NCBI RefSeq assembly: GCF_002776525.5
Contig: NC_045439.1
Span: forward strand, 154,405,330-154,469,329
Source: Piliocolobus tephrosceles
Taxonomy: Eukaryota > Chordata > Mammalia > Primates > Cercopithecidae
Reading direction: 5' to 3'
Length of the DNA stretch: 64,000 bases
In this document: positions 47,714 through 58,101 of the stretch, in pieces
Position numbering within the stretch: position 1 is the first letter of the stretch
Layout: every line of letters begins with the position of its first letter
The notes under the pieces: model-generated
The model's input: only the letters and a program-made list of their open reading frames with translations
What the model was told of the DNA's origin: nothing
Databases searched by the model: none
Made by a program: the position numbers and the translations under genes

Positions 47714-49094
47714 CTACGAGTGGGAAGACAATGGTTACTCAGAGCAGGCTTTGTGATTAAAGCACGTGCTCCCAGGTATTTGTCACAAATTAACCCTCCA
47801 ACTTCAGAGCAGCAATCTCCTTATAGTGGAATTATTAGGGCGCCTAGTTGTGGGATCAAAGCCCGATGAATCTCTTTGGCTAAATACCCCTACCTCTTTA
47901 AACCTGATCTAATTTGGGTCACCCTTTAAGTTTTCAGTTAGATAGCTAATATTCATACAAACTAGACTCCCTGACCGATGCTAGTGTGCAGGCCATGCCT
48001 AGATGAGCCCCAGGGCTGAATGAGTTAGGGCTCCTAAGACTCCTCGGCTGGAGGTGAACCAAGATTTAGAAAGGACAATAAACCATTCTACAGGATGGAT
48101 GCCACAGGAATAGGATGAAATGTTCCAACTCCCTTTAATGTACAAGGCCATATTTATCTCCTGGCTTTGAAGGTGAGTTCACGAAACATGGTTTCATAGT
48201 TAGAATGAGAGGATTCAGTCTTTCTGTATTCAAGTTTTCTTCCTGAGATTCTGTCCGTAAAGAGCTCCTTCCAGGTAGTGGCATACTTCTCTCCTACTAT
48301 CACTCTCCATTCTTTTATAATTGGAACTTTTATTTTAGACTAGATATAGTGGTATGGCTATAAGGACCTACTGCCAAAGGGGAACCCAGAAAGGGATTGG
48401 AAAATAATCCACTTGCCCCAGCCATCACTAAGTGCACACACACTCCAAGCATGGGACAGTTAATGAGGCCAGAGGATACTGCTGAAATCCTAGGAAATGA
48501 GAAGTCACAACTGACACAGCTCTTCCAGCCAGAAAAGCTTAATTCAGAGCTAGGGCGTCTCATCTCGTCATCTCAGCTGAGATGCCACTGGTTACCTGGC
48601 AACATCCTTGACACCTTCATCTCCAAACCCATGATATGCATGTACCGCACATCGCTTTTGTCCAAAACAAAAGAACAAAATTCAGAGAGTGATTTGTAAA
48701 GAGTTACCTCTTGCCCTGTTTTTCTTTAGAATCATGAAATAACACTGATAACATGACAAGCTCACGATAGGAAGGTGACCAAGGCTAGCAGCCACTGCAC
48801 ACTGTGAGCACCTGATGATGACTGTTAGTGCACAGATGATGTGGGAGGTGAGGCAAAGCTCAGCGACCGACTAATGCCTGCTGTGCTCTGAATGACTCTG
48901 AAGAACAGCAGCAATATCAAGTTGCAGAGGGGTGCTCATCTCTGGGATTCCAAACATTCCCCTTCAATCTTCTAGAAGTTTGTATACCCTCGTAAACAGA
49001 ACTTCCACATTCTTTACTTGCTAAATAGTGTTTCTTTTTTGTTTTCTCCAGGTCACAGTATAATCTGTACTCCATCTAATAAGCTGAACTCTAG

Positions 49095-49970
49095 GATCAC
49101 AAACTAAGGAGCAGCAGCGAACATGCTTGAGGGTTTACTATGTGTTCTGAGTACATTTACACATACTACCACATTTAATCCCCCCAGCAACTTTAGCAAC
49201 AATACTCATTTTTTTTTAAGATCGATTTTTATTTTTCTTTTATTATATAAATTACCAATAAAATCCTGACCTGGGAATCAAAAATTTAATATAACCTCAG
49301 TTTAACACCATTAAATAAGCTAACTCACAGAGTAATACTGGAATGTTACCCAAATAATAAAGTAGGCAAATGGCCAATTATTACATTCCCTATTTCAAAA
49401 AAGAGGCATTAAGCATTCATGTCATAAGTTTATTGACAAACATATCTAGTATGCCATATGAGTTAGAGTTTGATCCATTTCCAGAGGCTGCATCTCTTAA
49501 AATGCTCTTCATATCTGTTAAATGGATGAACTGAAACATCCTTATGTTTTAAGCAGTTGGGGTCTTACTAGAAGGAAGGGTGTAGCAAATACAGATCCAA
49601 AGTACAAACACATCTTAGCTAGTAACGTCCACTTGTTTTCCACTGAAAATGGCAGATTCTTCCCAGGGACCTCCTCATAGTGGCTCCTACAGACCACAGA
49701 GGTTGTGAACCTCCGGACACTCTGGCCCAACATAGCGCTGCTGGAAGCTCTGCGAAAGGCGCAGACCGAGGACGGATGAAATGGCGGCACCTCACCAAGA
49801 CCTTGTTTTCACGACCTTGTTCTGCCGTGCTCAAGGACCAAAAGGAAAGATGGGAAAATAACAATACTCATTTTTACGAATGAGAAGATAGAGGACTGGG
49901 AGTTTAAGTGGCAGAGTTGTGAGTTCAACCCAGGCAGCCTGGCTCCAGAATTTGCACTTTCATAGTTGCA
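49095..49970 (+). mobile_element. Old dispersed repeat split by the COX7C copy
   Basis: 'catttaatccccccagcaac' before and 'gtggcagagttgtgagttcaac' plus 'cctggctccagaatttgcac' after the COX7C insertion are two halves of one old repeat. Confidence 0.6.
49214..49858 (-). pseudogene. COX7C: COX7C retrocopy (processed, full length, intact frame)
   Basis: Intronless copy of the mRNA for cytochrome c oxidase subunit 7C, inserted in a RYR3 intron on the same strand as RYR3. The 63-codon frame (49733 down to 49542) is intact from MLGQSVRRFTTSVV to QLLKT, with the mitochondrial presequence region and the single membrane span of the family. A few residues differ from human COX7C as I remember it (for example CR for RR after TTSVV and EV for EG), suggesting relaxed constraint. 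Ahead of the ATG is a COX7C-like 5' UTR (CTTGGTGAGGTGCCGCC). The copy runs past the usual AATAAA near 49420 to a second AATAAA and a short A tail at 49209-49218. Flanking 16-bp direct repeats AACAATACTCATTTTT (49198-49213, 49859-49874) mark L1-mediated insertion. No promoter is visible. Confidence 0.93.
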
Positions 49971-50251
49971 ATGGAGTCCTTAGTGTGGCCCAGGGCACAA
50001 GGTCTCTTCAGCACGGCAGCTGGGCTTCCTACACGACACTACAGTTCACTGGGGGAAGAAAGGACCACAATATAGGAAAATATTTCCTGGACTCTTCCCA
50101 GGAAGAAGATGGCTTGCTGTACTTAAGGAGACTTTCTACTCAAGAGAAGGAAGAAAAAACTGTAATGAGAAAAGCAGTGAGAAAAACACAATTACGATGT
50201 AGCAGAACTAGAACTGGACTTGGGACACCAAAAATTGAATGACTGAAGATT

Positions 50252-50838
50252 GACATAACTGTAGTGGTTGTGAATACGGCCCCAAGGAACCATGCCTCCT
50301 GGAATTCATGCCTTGGCGTAGCGCCTCTCCCCTCTACCATGCAGCAGTGAATCTGGGATGGCCACGTGACTTGCCTTAAACCACAGAATGCAATGGAAAT
50401 GACACTGTGCCAGTTCTGGGCCTAAGACTCAGGAAGGCTTAGCAGCTTCCACCTCCATGCTCTTTGTGGAAACCCAAGCCATCATGCAAGAAGTCTAGCT
50501 ACCCTACTGGACAGAGCATGTGGAAAGGCCACATGGAGAAGGAGATGCTCTGAATGTACAAGGAGAGAAAGAGGGAGCGAGAGAGAGGCCCAGCTACCCC
50601 AGCTGAGCCCATCCTTCCAGTTGTCCCCCCATGGAGCTGCCAGGCATGGGAAGGTGCCCTCTTGGCCATTCCAGCCCAGCTGAGCTCACAAATGGCTGCA
50701 AATGTAGCCCCTTTACATACAACAGAGGAACTGCCCAAATGTGCCAGTCATCTCACAGAATCAGAGAGATAAACAGTTGTCATTTTAGACCACTAAGTTT
50801 TAGAGTGATTTGTTATGCAGCAACAGATAACTGAAAAC
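50252..50838 (+). mobile_element. MLT1-type LTR (MaLR)
   Basis: 'gacactgtgccagttctggg', 'gcaagaagtctagctaccct' and the end 'tttgttatgcagcaacagataact' in the order of MLT1 elements. Confidence 0.8.
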
Positions 50839-51011
50839 TAACATATCAGTAAGCTTTCTTCTGAGATCTTGGTTACTGCCTAATGAAAAGGTGTTTTTAT
50901 AAAAATTTCAACATCAATTCAAAGATCAGAAGACTCTCTCATAACTAGCTCTCATGTGACTTAGCCTGATGACTCTATTTCTATGAAATTCAACAAGAGG
51001 TACCTGCAATG

Positions 51012-51480
51012 GGACTCCTAGCGCAAGGCTTCTTGAACTTGAAAGTGCGTACGAATTGCCCAGTGATCATGCTAAGTGGTAGATTCTGAGTTAAAAGACT
51101 TGGGGGCTGGGCTCAGTGGCTCACGCCTGTAATCCTAGCACTTTGGGAGGCCGAGGCAGGTGGATTACCTGAGGTCAGGAGTTCAGGACCAGCCTGGCCA
51201 ACATGGTGAAACCCTGTCTCTACTAAAAAATACAAAAATTAGCTGGGCGTGGTGGCAGGCACCTGTAATCCCAGCTACTTGGGAGGCTGAGACAGGAGAA
51301 CTGCTTGAACCCGGGAGGCGGAGGTTGCAGTGAGCCGAGATTGTGTCACTGCACTCCAGCCTGGGAGACAAGAGCGAAACTCCATCTCGAAAAAAAAAAA
51401 AAAAGACCTGGGATGAGGTCTGAGACTCTGCAGGTCTAGGCAGCTCCCAGGTGATGCGCTGCTGCTGCTCCACAGAACTT
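51012..51480 (+). mobile_element. MER5A-like DNA transposon split by an Alu
   Basis: Left part 51012-51104 and right part 51401-51480 ('gcagctcccaggtgatgcgctgctgctgctcc') are one MER5A-like element; the Alu below sits between them. Confidence 0.75.
51105..51400 (+). mobile_element. Alu
   Basis: Flanked by AAAAGACTTGGG (51093-51104) and AAAAGACCTGGG (51401-51412). Confidence 0.95.
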
Positions 51481-51590
51481 ACAAAGACCTTTACAAATAG
51501 CAAAGTCTTACAGCAAAGGGCTGGCTGGGCTCATAAAGGACACTTCTTCCTCAAGGAGTCAGATTAGATCCAGAGTGGCCAACAGCTCAC

Positions 51591-51791
51591 CTTCAGGCAG
51601 TAGTAGCCCACCACGCAGACTAGAGAGATGATGGTGTGGATGACGGCCAGGGCCCGCAGCGTTGGTGCCATATACCCAGTGCTCTCCTGAAGGACAAAGA
51701 ACACCATCGCTTCTTCCTCTTCCTCATCATTAAATGAATTCCATAGGTTTGCAACATCCTCTGTCTCTTCTTCTAAAGGTTCTTCAGTGAC
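51591..51791 (-). CDS. RYR3: RYR3 coding exon 93 (luminal loop and S2)
   Basis: 67 codons, phase 0 (residues 612-678), acceptor GGGCCAG and donor GTGAGCTG. The first 30 residues are an acidic luminal S1-S2 loop with a run of five glutamates. The rest contains the span LRALAVIHTIISLVCVVGYY, which is S2. Confidence 0.95.
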
Positions 51792-53094
51792 CTGGCCCAA
51801 AACACACACTTACTTATTAAACATCAAAAGAACCTCAGCCATTGGGCACTCCTCAAATATTTTAGATTGTTAGCATATGCTGTACAAATAGTAGTGACTC
51901 AACATTACTTGCTGAATGAATGAGGTTTTTAGGTAACTTATGACTAGGAATCACCCAGTATCTCTAATAATTGCAAACAAACTTTTAAAAAGGAGACAAA
52001 AACCTATCTCTTGAAAAGAAAGCAAAAAAAATTAAAATTAGGAAACTTTTACTACATATGCTTATAATCCTTATGCCACAGAAGGAAATACTGTGATCAT
52101 GCTGTGGCCTGAGAGGAGGCTGAGACACACACACACACGAGCATGAAGCATGTGTGTGCCCGCTCCCCCACCCACCACTGCCACCCAGCCAGAGACTCAG
52201 TATTTTCCATTCTTTCTGAGATGCCATTTACATTCATGGCTTCAGCTGCTATTCTTACACATATGACTCTCAAATCTACATCTTTGAGGCTTTGTCCTGT
52301 AGCTCCAACTGCTTGCTGGCTGTCTCCCCTTGGCTGTCTGTCTGAAGTCACCACAACCTCAACGTGTTGAAAACCAAGCTTTGCCTCTCTTGGCTATAGA
52401 CTTCCATTTTTCTTTTATGGGCAACAGAAGGTCATTAGTTTGAGGAGTGGAAAGTTGAGGTGGATAAAACAATGTTTCATACAAATTAGATTGGTGGTTT
52501 TAAGTAGAAAGGGAGAGAGGCAAGAGACAGAAAAGCCAGTTCAAGACTATGTTGAGAATTCAGGACCCTTCATTAATTCATTGCACTAACAATTATTACA
52601 TGCCTACAGCATGCAAGACCCACTTGCCAATGTTCAAAACCTTCATTTAACTTGAGCAGTCCCCTCTCTTTCCAAATCCTGTGAATTTTTCCTTTATAAC
52701 GCTTCTAACAAATAGGCTAGCTATAATGCCTCTTGGTTACCTTATTCCTTGAAGAAAGAATGAATTGTGTTTATTGTTCATTTTGAAATACCTTGTGGTT
52801 CCTAATAAAGGGTCTAGCTCATGGTAGATGCTCAGCAAGTATCTGAAGACTAAATTTAAGTAACAACTAAAATAAGCATGAACGATTGAAATAGTCCCCT
52901 AACTGGCTCCCTTGTCAGTAGTCTCTCCACTGCTAGAAACTGGATTCCTTTTAGAAGCCAATGTCTTAGAAATTTGCTACCTATTAGAATGTTTGCTACA
53001 ATTAAGAACACAAGTTCTGTCATGATTCTTTTTCTACACATAGTATACTTAGTACACAGCATATTTAGCAAATAACCCCTGAATGAAGTATCAC
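51792..53094 (-). other. RYR3: RYR3 intron between exons 92 and 93
   Basis: Only weak L2-like tails near 51870-51925 and 52750-52850 and a short (CA)n at about 52125-52138. No gene seen. Confidence 0.75.
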
Positions 53095-53181
53095 CTTATA
53101 AAAAAGCAGGATGAAGTTGATAGCGAAGGCTACAAACAGAGCGAGGAACCTCAGGTTGTAGAAATTCCTGGCCAGGTAATG
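53095..53181 (-). CDS. RYR3: RYR3 coding exon 92 (S1)
   Basis: 29 codons, phase 0 (residues 583-611), acceptor CTTTGCAG and donor GTGATAC. It encodes HYLARNFYNLRFLALFVAFA followed by INFILLFYK, a single membrane span that is S1 of the voltage-sensor-like domain. Confidence 0.95.
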
Positions 53182-54623
53182 CTGCAAAGAAAAGGACAGG
53201 CAGAAGTAGAAGAGCTTTGGAAGGAAAAGAGAGCTTCCTACTTTTACACAGAAGGTCAATTCTGGTTAGAAGTTCACACATGACTCGTCCTTCTCTTGGA
53301 TGACCCGTCTTCTAGGGCAACCCTGGCATTCTTTTTTTTTTTTTGAGACGGAGTCTCCCTCTGTCCCCCAGGCTGGAGTGCAGTGGCGCAATCTCGGCTC
53401 ACTGCAACCTCTGCCTCCCGGGTTCACGCCATTCTCCCGCCTCAGCCTCCCGAGTAGCTGGGACTACAGGCGCCCACCAACACACCCAGCTAATTTTTTT
53501 GTATTTTTACTAGAGACGGGGTTTCACCGTGTTAGCCAGGATGGTCTCGATCTCCTGACCTCGTGATCCGCCCATCTTGGCCTCTCAAAGTGCTGGGATT
53601 ACAAGCATGAGCCACTGTACCCGGCCAACCTTGGCATTCTTAACACAGCCGTGGCATGACAGTGTCATGTCATGAACATGGAACCAAAATGTTGATTTAA
53701 AAAAAAGTTGCTTAGAATTGCTATAAGGAATCCTGCTGTGGCTTATTGCTCAGGGAGCCAAAGGCCTAAACACGCCACCAGCAGAGGACTCGAGCCTTGC
53801 CTTGAAGTGCTGTGTGTATGCGTATTCACAGCAAACAGTCTGTTAAGAAATTATAAGTAATCTAGGCTCGCAGAAGACCCTGGCCACTCCCAACCTGGAT
53901 GTAGCCATTCTGTGGCCTCAGGCGGCAATGTGTCCTCATTGCTTTCCGAGTTACAGTTCCAGGAGCCTCGTCTTCTCCCTTGTTGGAAGCAACATTCCCA
54001 TTCTTGCTGCCATGTTCCCCAGAAAAATCGGCATCCACAGACTGGAGTAGAAGCTGCCTGGGTAAAGTTCGCAATCTCTCTGGGGGAGCCCTCACCAATG
54101 GCGCTAGGGAAGGTGTGGTCCTGGCCTTCAGCCACTATACCTCAGAGGGCAGTGTATCCGAGAAAGAATATTACAAGCTGTTCTAAGGTTTGATTGCCCA
54201 TAGAACAGTCAGGTTTGAAGGACTAGTGTGGGAAGCTAACATAACAGGAACATTCCTTCTGATTCCCACATGATCAAACCACTCCTGAACTTCTGGACCA
54301 GGATCAGCTAAGTCCCCACATAATAGACATAAAGGACTAGGTAGAAAGAGGTGTTCCTGCTCTCCTGGTAAGGAAACAGGTGAGAGAGGACACCCTGCTG
54401 ATAGCAGAGCTGTTGGAGGACTGTGGTTCTTTCCAGGCTCTCCCCCGTTTCTTTTCCTCCAACAGAAAAGGAACAGGTAGAGACATGGGAAGAAGAAAGT
54501 GTAGGAATGAGAAAGGGAAGGAAGTGTCACTGACCAAACAGTGAAACAAATCAGCGGCCCCTCTCTGCCATCTGCCTGGGCCAATGCCTGTACCATGGAC
54601 AGGGCCAAGGCCGGAGCACTTAC
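53182..54623 (-). other. RYR3: RYR3 intron between exons 91 and 92
   Basis: One Alu (53334-53626). The open frames at 53851-54193 on both strands overlap each other and lack family support. Otherwise nothing recognisable. Confidence 0.8.
53334..53626 (-). mobile_element. AluY-like
   Basis: Flanked by AACCCTGGCATTCTT (53319-53333) and AACCTTGGCATTCTT (53627-53641). Confidence 0.95.
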
Positions 54624-54795
54624 CAGTAACTTGGTCTGATAGATGTCCAGCCCTTTAAAGAAATTGGCTGTGAAAGCTTCCGGCTTCTCAACCTTCTGAC
54701 CACACCGCCGCTTCTTCTTTTTTGTCGCTTCTGTCCACAGGTACTCGGCTTGCTCCTCTTCTTTGTCTTTGTCTTCCTTCTCTCCATCTTCCATG
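54624..54795 (-). CDS. RYR3: RYR3 coding exon 91
   Basis: One base plus 57 codons (residues 526-582), acceptor CGTTTCTGCAG and donor GTAAGTGC. It encodes a lysine/glutamate-rich cytosolic linker (EDGEKEDKDKEEEQ), a basic cluster KKKKRR, then the conserved EAFTANFFKGLDIYQTKLL that leads into S1. The frame stays open past the donor for a long way by chance. Confidence 0.95.
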
Positions 54796-55089
54796 CTGCA
54801 GAAACGGGAAACTCACTCAGCAGGACAGAAGGGAGGGCGGTCTGGCCCAAAACGGGAGACGAGATTAAAGAGAAGTCTGGGTTGAGAGGGGCAGGAGGTA
54901 GAATCATTCCTTCAGGGTGGAAACTTCAGGTCTTTATCAACCCACAGTGGCTGGACATGAAATTTATATTTAATGAGTGGCAACCACTTGGATGAACCAT
55001 GATCTTGGTGTACATCAGCTATATACAAGTTTGTACTCTTCTTCTGAAATTAGACTTAACAATTTTTTTTTTTCCCCTTCTGAAGTTAC

Positions 55090-55200
55090 CCTTTATTTTC
55101 TAAGCAATAGTACCTACTCTTCTAAGCTTCTGGCAAGATTTAATAAGATACTGTATAAAAGACCTGAGCACAGGCCTGACAAATAATAGGTATTTCATAG
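55090..55200 (+). mobile_element. MIR 3' fragment
   Basis: 'gcaatagtacctactcttct' to 'gcctgacaaataataggtatttcat', MIR 3' end. Confidence 0.7.
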
Positions 55201-55391
55201 ATATTAGATATCATTGCGGTCAATATATGAAGTTGTAAAGTCATCTGGCCAGAGAGTGAAACTCTGATCTGCTAGTGGGATTATAAACTTAGCAAGATGA
55301 ATATAATGTATTTATTATATAGCTAGGGTAAAAGGAAATATACCCAGGGCTTGCAGAATAATTGCTTGCATTGATAGAAATCAAGTTTTCT

Positions 55392-55699
55392 TTCTTTTTT
55401 TTTTTTTTTTTTTTTTTGAGACGGAGTCTTGCTCTGTCGCCCAGGCTGGAGTGCAGTGGCTGGATCTCAGCTCACTGCAACCTCCGCCTCCCGGGTTCAC
55501 GCCATTCTCCTGCCTCAGCCTCCCGAGTAGCTGGGACCACAGGCGCCGGCCACCTCGCCCGGCTAATTTTTTGTATTTTTAGTAGAGACGGGGTTTCACC
55601 CAGTTAGCCAGGATGGTCTCGATCTCCTGACCTCGTGATCCGCCCGTCTCGGCCTCCCAAAGTGCTGGGATTACAGGCTTGAGCCACCGCGCCCGGCCT
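55392..55699 (-). mobile_element. AluYR-type element
   Basis: Antisense copy with CACCTCGCCCGGC and GGCTTGAGCC, the complements of the AluYR-type markers. Flanked by a perfect 15-bp GAAATCAAGTTTTCT (55377-55391, 55700-55714). Confidence 0.9.
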
Positions 55700-55769
55700 G
55701 AAATCAAGTTTTCTATTCACTATAGCAACAGAATATCAGATGCTATCAATAACTATCTTTATTTTCTTT

Positions 55770-56076
55770 TTTCCTGTTTTTTTTTGTTTGTTTTTGAGAC
55801 AGGGTCTTGTTGTGTTGCCCAGCTTGGAGTGCAGTAATGTGATCTTGGTTCACTGCAGCCTCGACCTCTTGGGCTCAAGCAATCCTCCCACCTCAGCCTC
55901 CCAAGTAGCTGTGACTACAGGTGCACACCACCATGCCCAGCAATTTTTGTATTTTTTGTAGAGATGGGGTCTCATTATTATGCCTAAGCTAGTCTCGAAG
56001 TCCTGGGTTCAAGTGATCCTCCAGCCTCAGCCTCTCAAAGTGCTGGGATTACAGGTGTAAGCCACTCTGCCTGGCC
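55770..56076 (-). mobile_element. Old Alu (J-like)
   Basis: Antisense, divergent; AACTATCT flanks both sides (55750, 56080). Confidence 0.9.
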
Positions 56077-56128
56077 TAAGAACTATCTACCATAGCAGTT
56101 AGAGTAGTTGATGCTACCAAGAACTTAC

Positions 56129-56187
56129 TCTGCCTTCTCGGATTCTACTTTTCCTTCTGCTTCATTTGCTGCTTTCATCTCTGCTGC
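56129..56187 (-). CDS. RYR3: RYR3 coding exon 90 (micro-scale)
   Basis: 59 nt, 19 codons plus two bases (residues 506-524). It encodes a purely helical, charged AAEMKAANEAEGKVESEKA segment, part of the cytosolic linker between the auxiliary helix and S1. The acceptor is TTTTTGTCTAG and the donor GTAAGTT. The following aspartate codon is split. Confidence 0.93.
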
Positions 56188-56549
56188 CTAGACAAAAACA
56201 ACAATCAGTCAAGCTTTCCTCAAAGAAGCGAGGTCATGATGATGAGACATTTTCTTGGCCATTTAATTCTTGGTCACAAATTTCAATGGCTTTTCCTTTT
56301 CATGTTTCTCCTTCTCTCAGGATCACCGAACATAAGTGTCCTGCTATATATATCAAGTGACTCTGAAGAGATGCCAAGACAAATATTTGAAACTTGAAAA
56401 CTCAACCTCCCTTCTCTTACGTACTCAATTCAAAGAGGAAACTTGTGTTAGGACATAGTGAGAGCCTCATGACAGTGGTTCTACTGATCCATGGGGTCAC
56501 AAAGAGATGGGACACAGATCAAACCAAGTTTGATCAGCCTGCCTCCATC

Positions 56550-57110
56550 TGACAGGCTTCTCCTTGCCTTGTCTTTACTCCTCTTGCCAGCATCCCAGTC
56601 CCTCTGGCTGAGGACCACTGCAGTTGGAGTAAAATTCAAGCTCCTCAACACAGCCTGTAAGTCTTGCATGATCCTGGTGTTTCTCTTCATCCCCTTCTTG
56701 TACCATGTGACTCGTGTCCCACACCCAAACACGCAGACTTCCTGGAACATTCCTGATCCTTCCAGGCGTACTTCCAGAGGATACTTAACCATATCCTCTG
56801 CCTGGAGTATGCCTGCCCCAGCTTTTCATGTGCCTGCTGCCTGTCAGGACTTGACTCAGATGACACCTTTTCCGACGCCTCCTCTACCTGTTTCTGATGG
56901 GCCTATATTAGCTGTGTAACTCATTGCATGTTCACGTGTTCTAACACGCAGCACAAATAATAATTATCTTATTTGTTGTCTTCTCCCACTAGAAGTTAAG
57001 ATTCATGAAAGCAAAATTGTTGTTTCTGCTTTAAACCTATGTATTCTCCTATCCTAGAACACAGGCTGGCACATAGCAGTCCTGGAATGGGACCCTGTTA
57101 TGTATCAAAC
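56550..57110 (+). mobile_element. L2 fragment
   Basis: Motifs 'aaaattcaagctcctcaaca', 'tgactcagatgacacctttt' and 'aggctggcacatag' follow L2 order over 500 bp. Confidence 0.75.
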
Positions 57111-57239
57111 TGTGTTCTAGGTTTATGGGGCTACATCAGGGAGCAAAACAGAATAATATTGTAGGAATACTGATTCTGATGTTTTCTTCCCTGAATCTTC
57201 AAACCAGCATTCTCTCCTACAGAGAACTATAGTACCTGA

Positions 57240-57415
57240 CATTTCTCCTTCCTAGCATTCTTTATATTTGTCTTGACTTGTCCAATGCCTTTATTCACCA
57301 CTAAACTGTAGGGACAGTGTGTTTCTTATTGACCACCATATTCCCAGGGCCGAAAACAGTGACAAATGCACATTAACTTTTCAACAAATAAGAATGGAAT
57401 GAATGAGTGAATGAA
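57240..57415 (+). mobile_element. Second L2 tail
   Basis: 'actaaactgtagggacagtg' and the 'aatgaatgagtgaatgaatg' end of L2. Confidence 0.7.
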
Positions 57416-57850
57416 TGTTTTTGGGCTTGGATCTTTTCACACTTCTCTACTCTCTCTGATGCTAGAATGACACTGTGAATTGGATACTACAATAGAGGCG
57501 AACACCCAGAACCTTCCATGGTCAAGGGGCTCTGAATTCCTGCTATCTTGTTCACTTAATCTTGTTGACTGACATGACGAACTAACCGAATAGTGAGTGT
57601 ATCACAAGGATAAAAATGTCCCAAGCATGATCAAACTCATTGAGAGGCCAAATCATAAGAGATCATTTGACCTTTTATGACACTGAGAAAGCACGGTCTC
57701 AAAAGCAAGGTCTCCTTTTATGTTACTCTTCATTTTCTATGCTTTCAGTTCACTGAATACATCTGCACAGCAGGAGAACTAACCTTCTAATAAAAGTCTG
57801 AGGCAAAGTGTTACAGGCCATCACGTTTGAATTCTACAATGTAAACTAGA

Positions 57851-57924
57851 AGACCAACCAATGATTAGACACTGAGATAACCATCTAAGACCAACCAATG
57901 ATTAGACACTGAGGTAACCATCTA
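57851..57924. repeat. 37-bp tandem duplication
   Basis: Two adjacent copies starting AGACCAACCAATGATTAGAC (57851-57887, 57888-57924) with one A/G difference. Confidence 0.95.
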
Positions 57925-58101
57925 AGTCTTGATTTCTGCAGACATGTCAGAGGTGGAATTATAAGATCAGCATAATCACACCACAACCACTGTCTAATAG
58001 AGTGTTGGCCCTGGGGAAATGGTGTCAGGACTGATTACCAGATATGGTGACAAGTCTTATGCTGGGGATAAAGGAAGATGAAAGAAACAGATGACACTTA
58101 C

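Larger units (their letters stand above)
47714..51590 (-). other. RYR3: RYR3 intron between exons 93 and 94
   Basis: Hosts the COX7C retrocopy (itself inside an older repeat at about 49095-49970), an MLT1-type LTR (50252-50838) and a MER5A copy split by an Alu. The stretch 47714-49090 shows no gene or clear repeat. Confidence 0.8.
54796..56128 (-). other. RYR3: RYR3 intron between exons 90 and 91
   Basis: Contains a MIR tail (about 55090-55200), an AluYR-type element (55392-55699) and an older Alu (55770-56076). 54796-55080 shows nothing. Confidence 0.8.
56188..58101 (-). other. RYR3: RYR3 intron between exons 89 and 90
   Basis: Largely two L2 fragments (about 56550-57110, 57240-57415) and a 37-bp tandem duplication (57851-57924). 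No gene seen. Confidence 0.8.

Noticed and set aside
53851..54193. Overlapping open frames on both strands
   Set aside because: Mutually overlapping, intronic and unrecognised; most likely chance.
56491..56919. 142-codon + strand frame
   Set aside because: Lies in an old L2 fragment.
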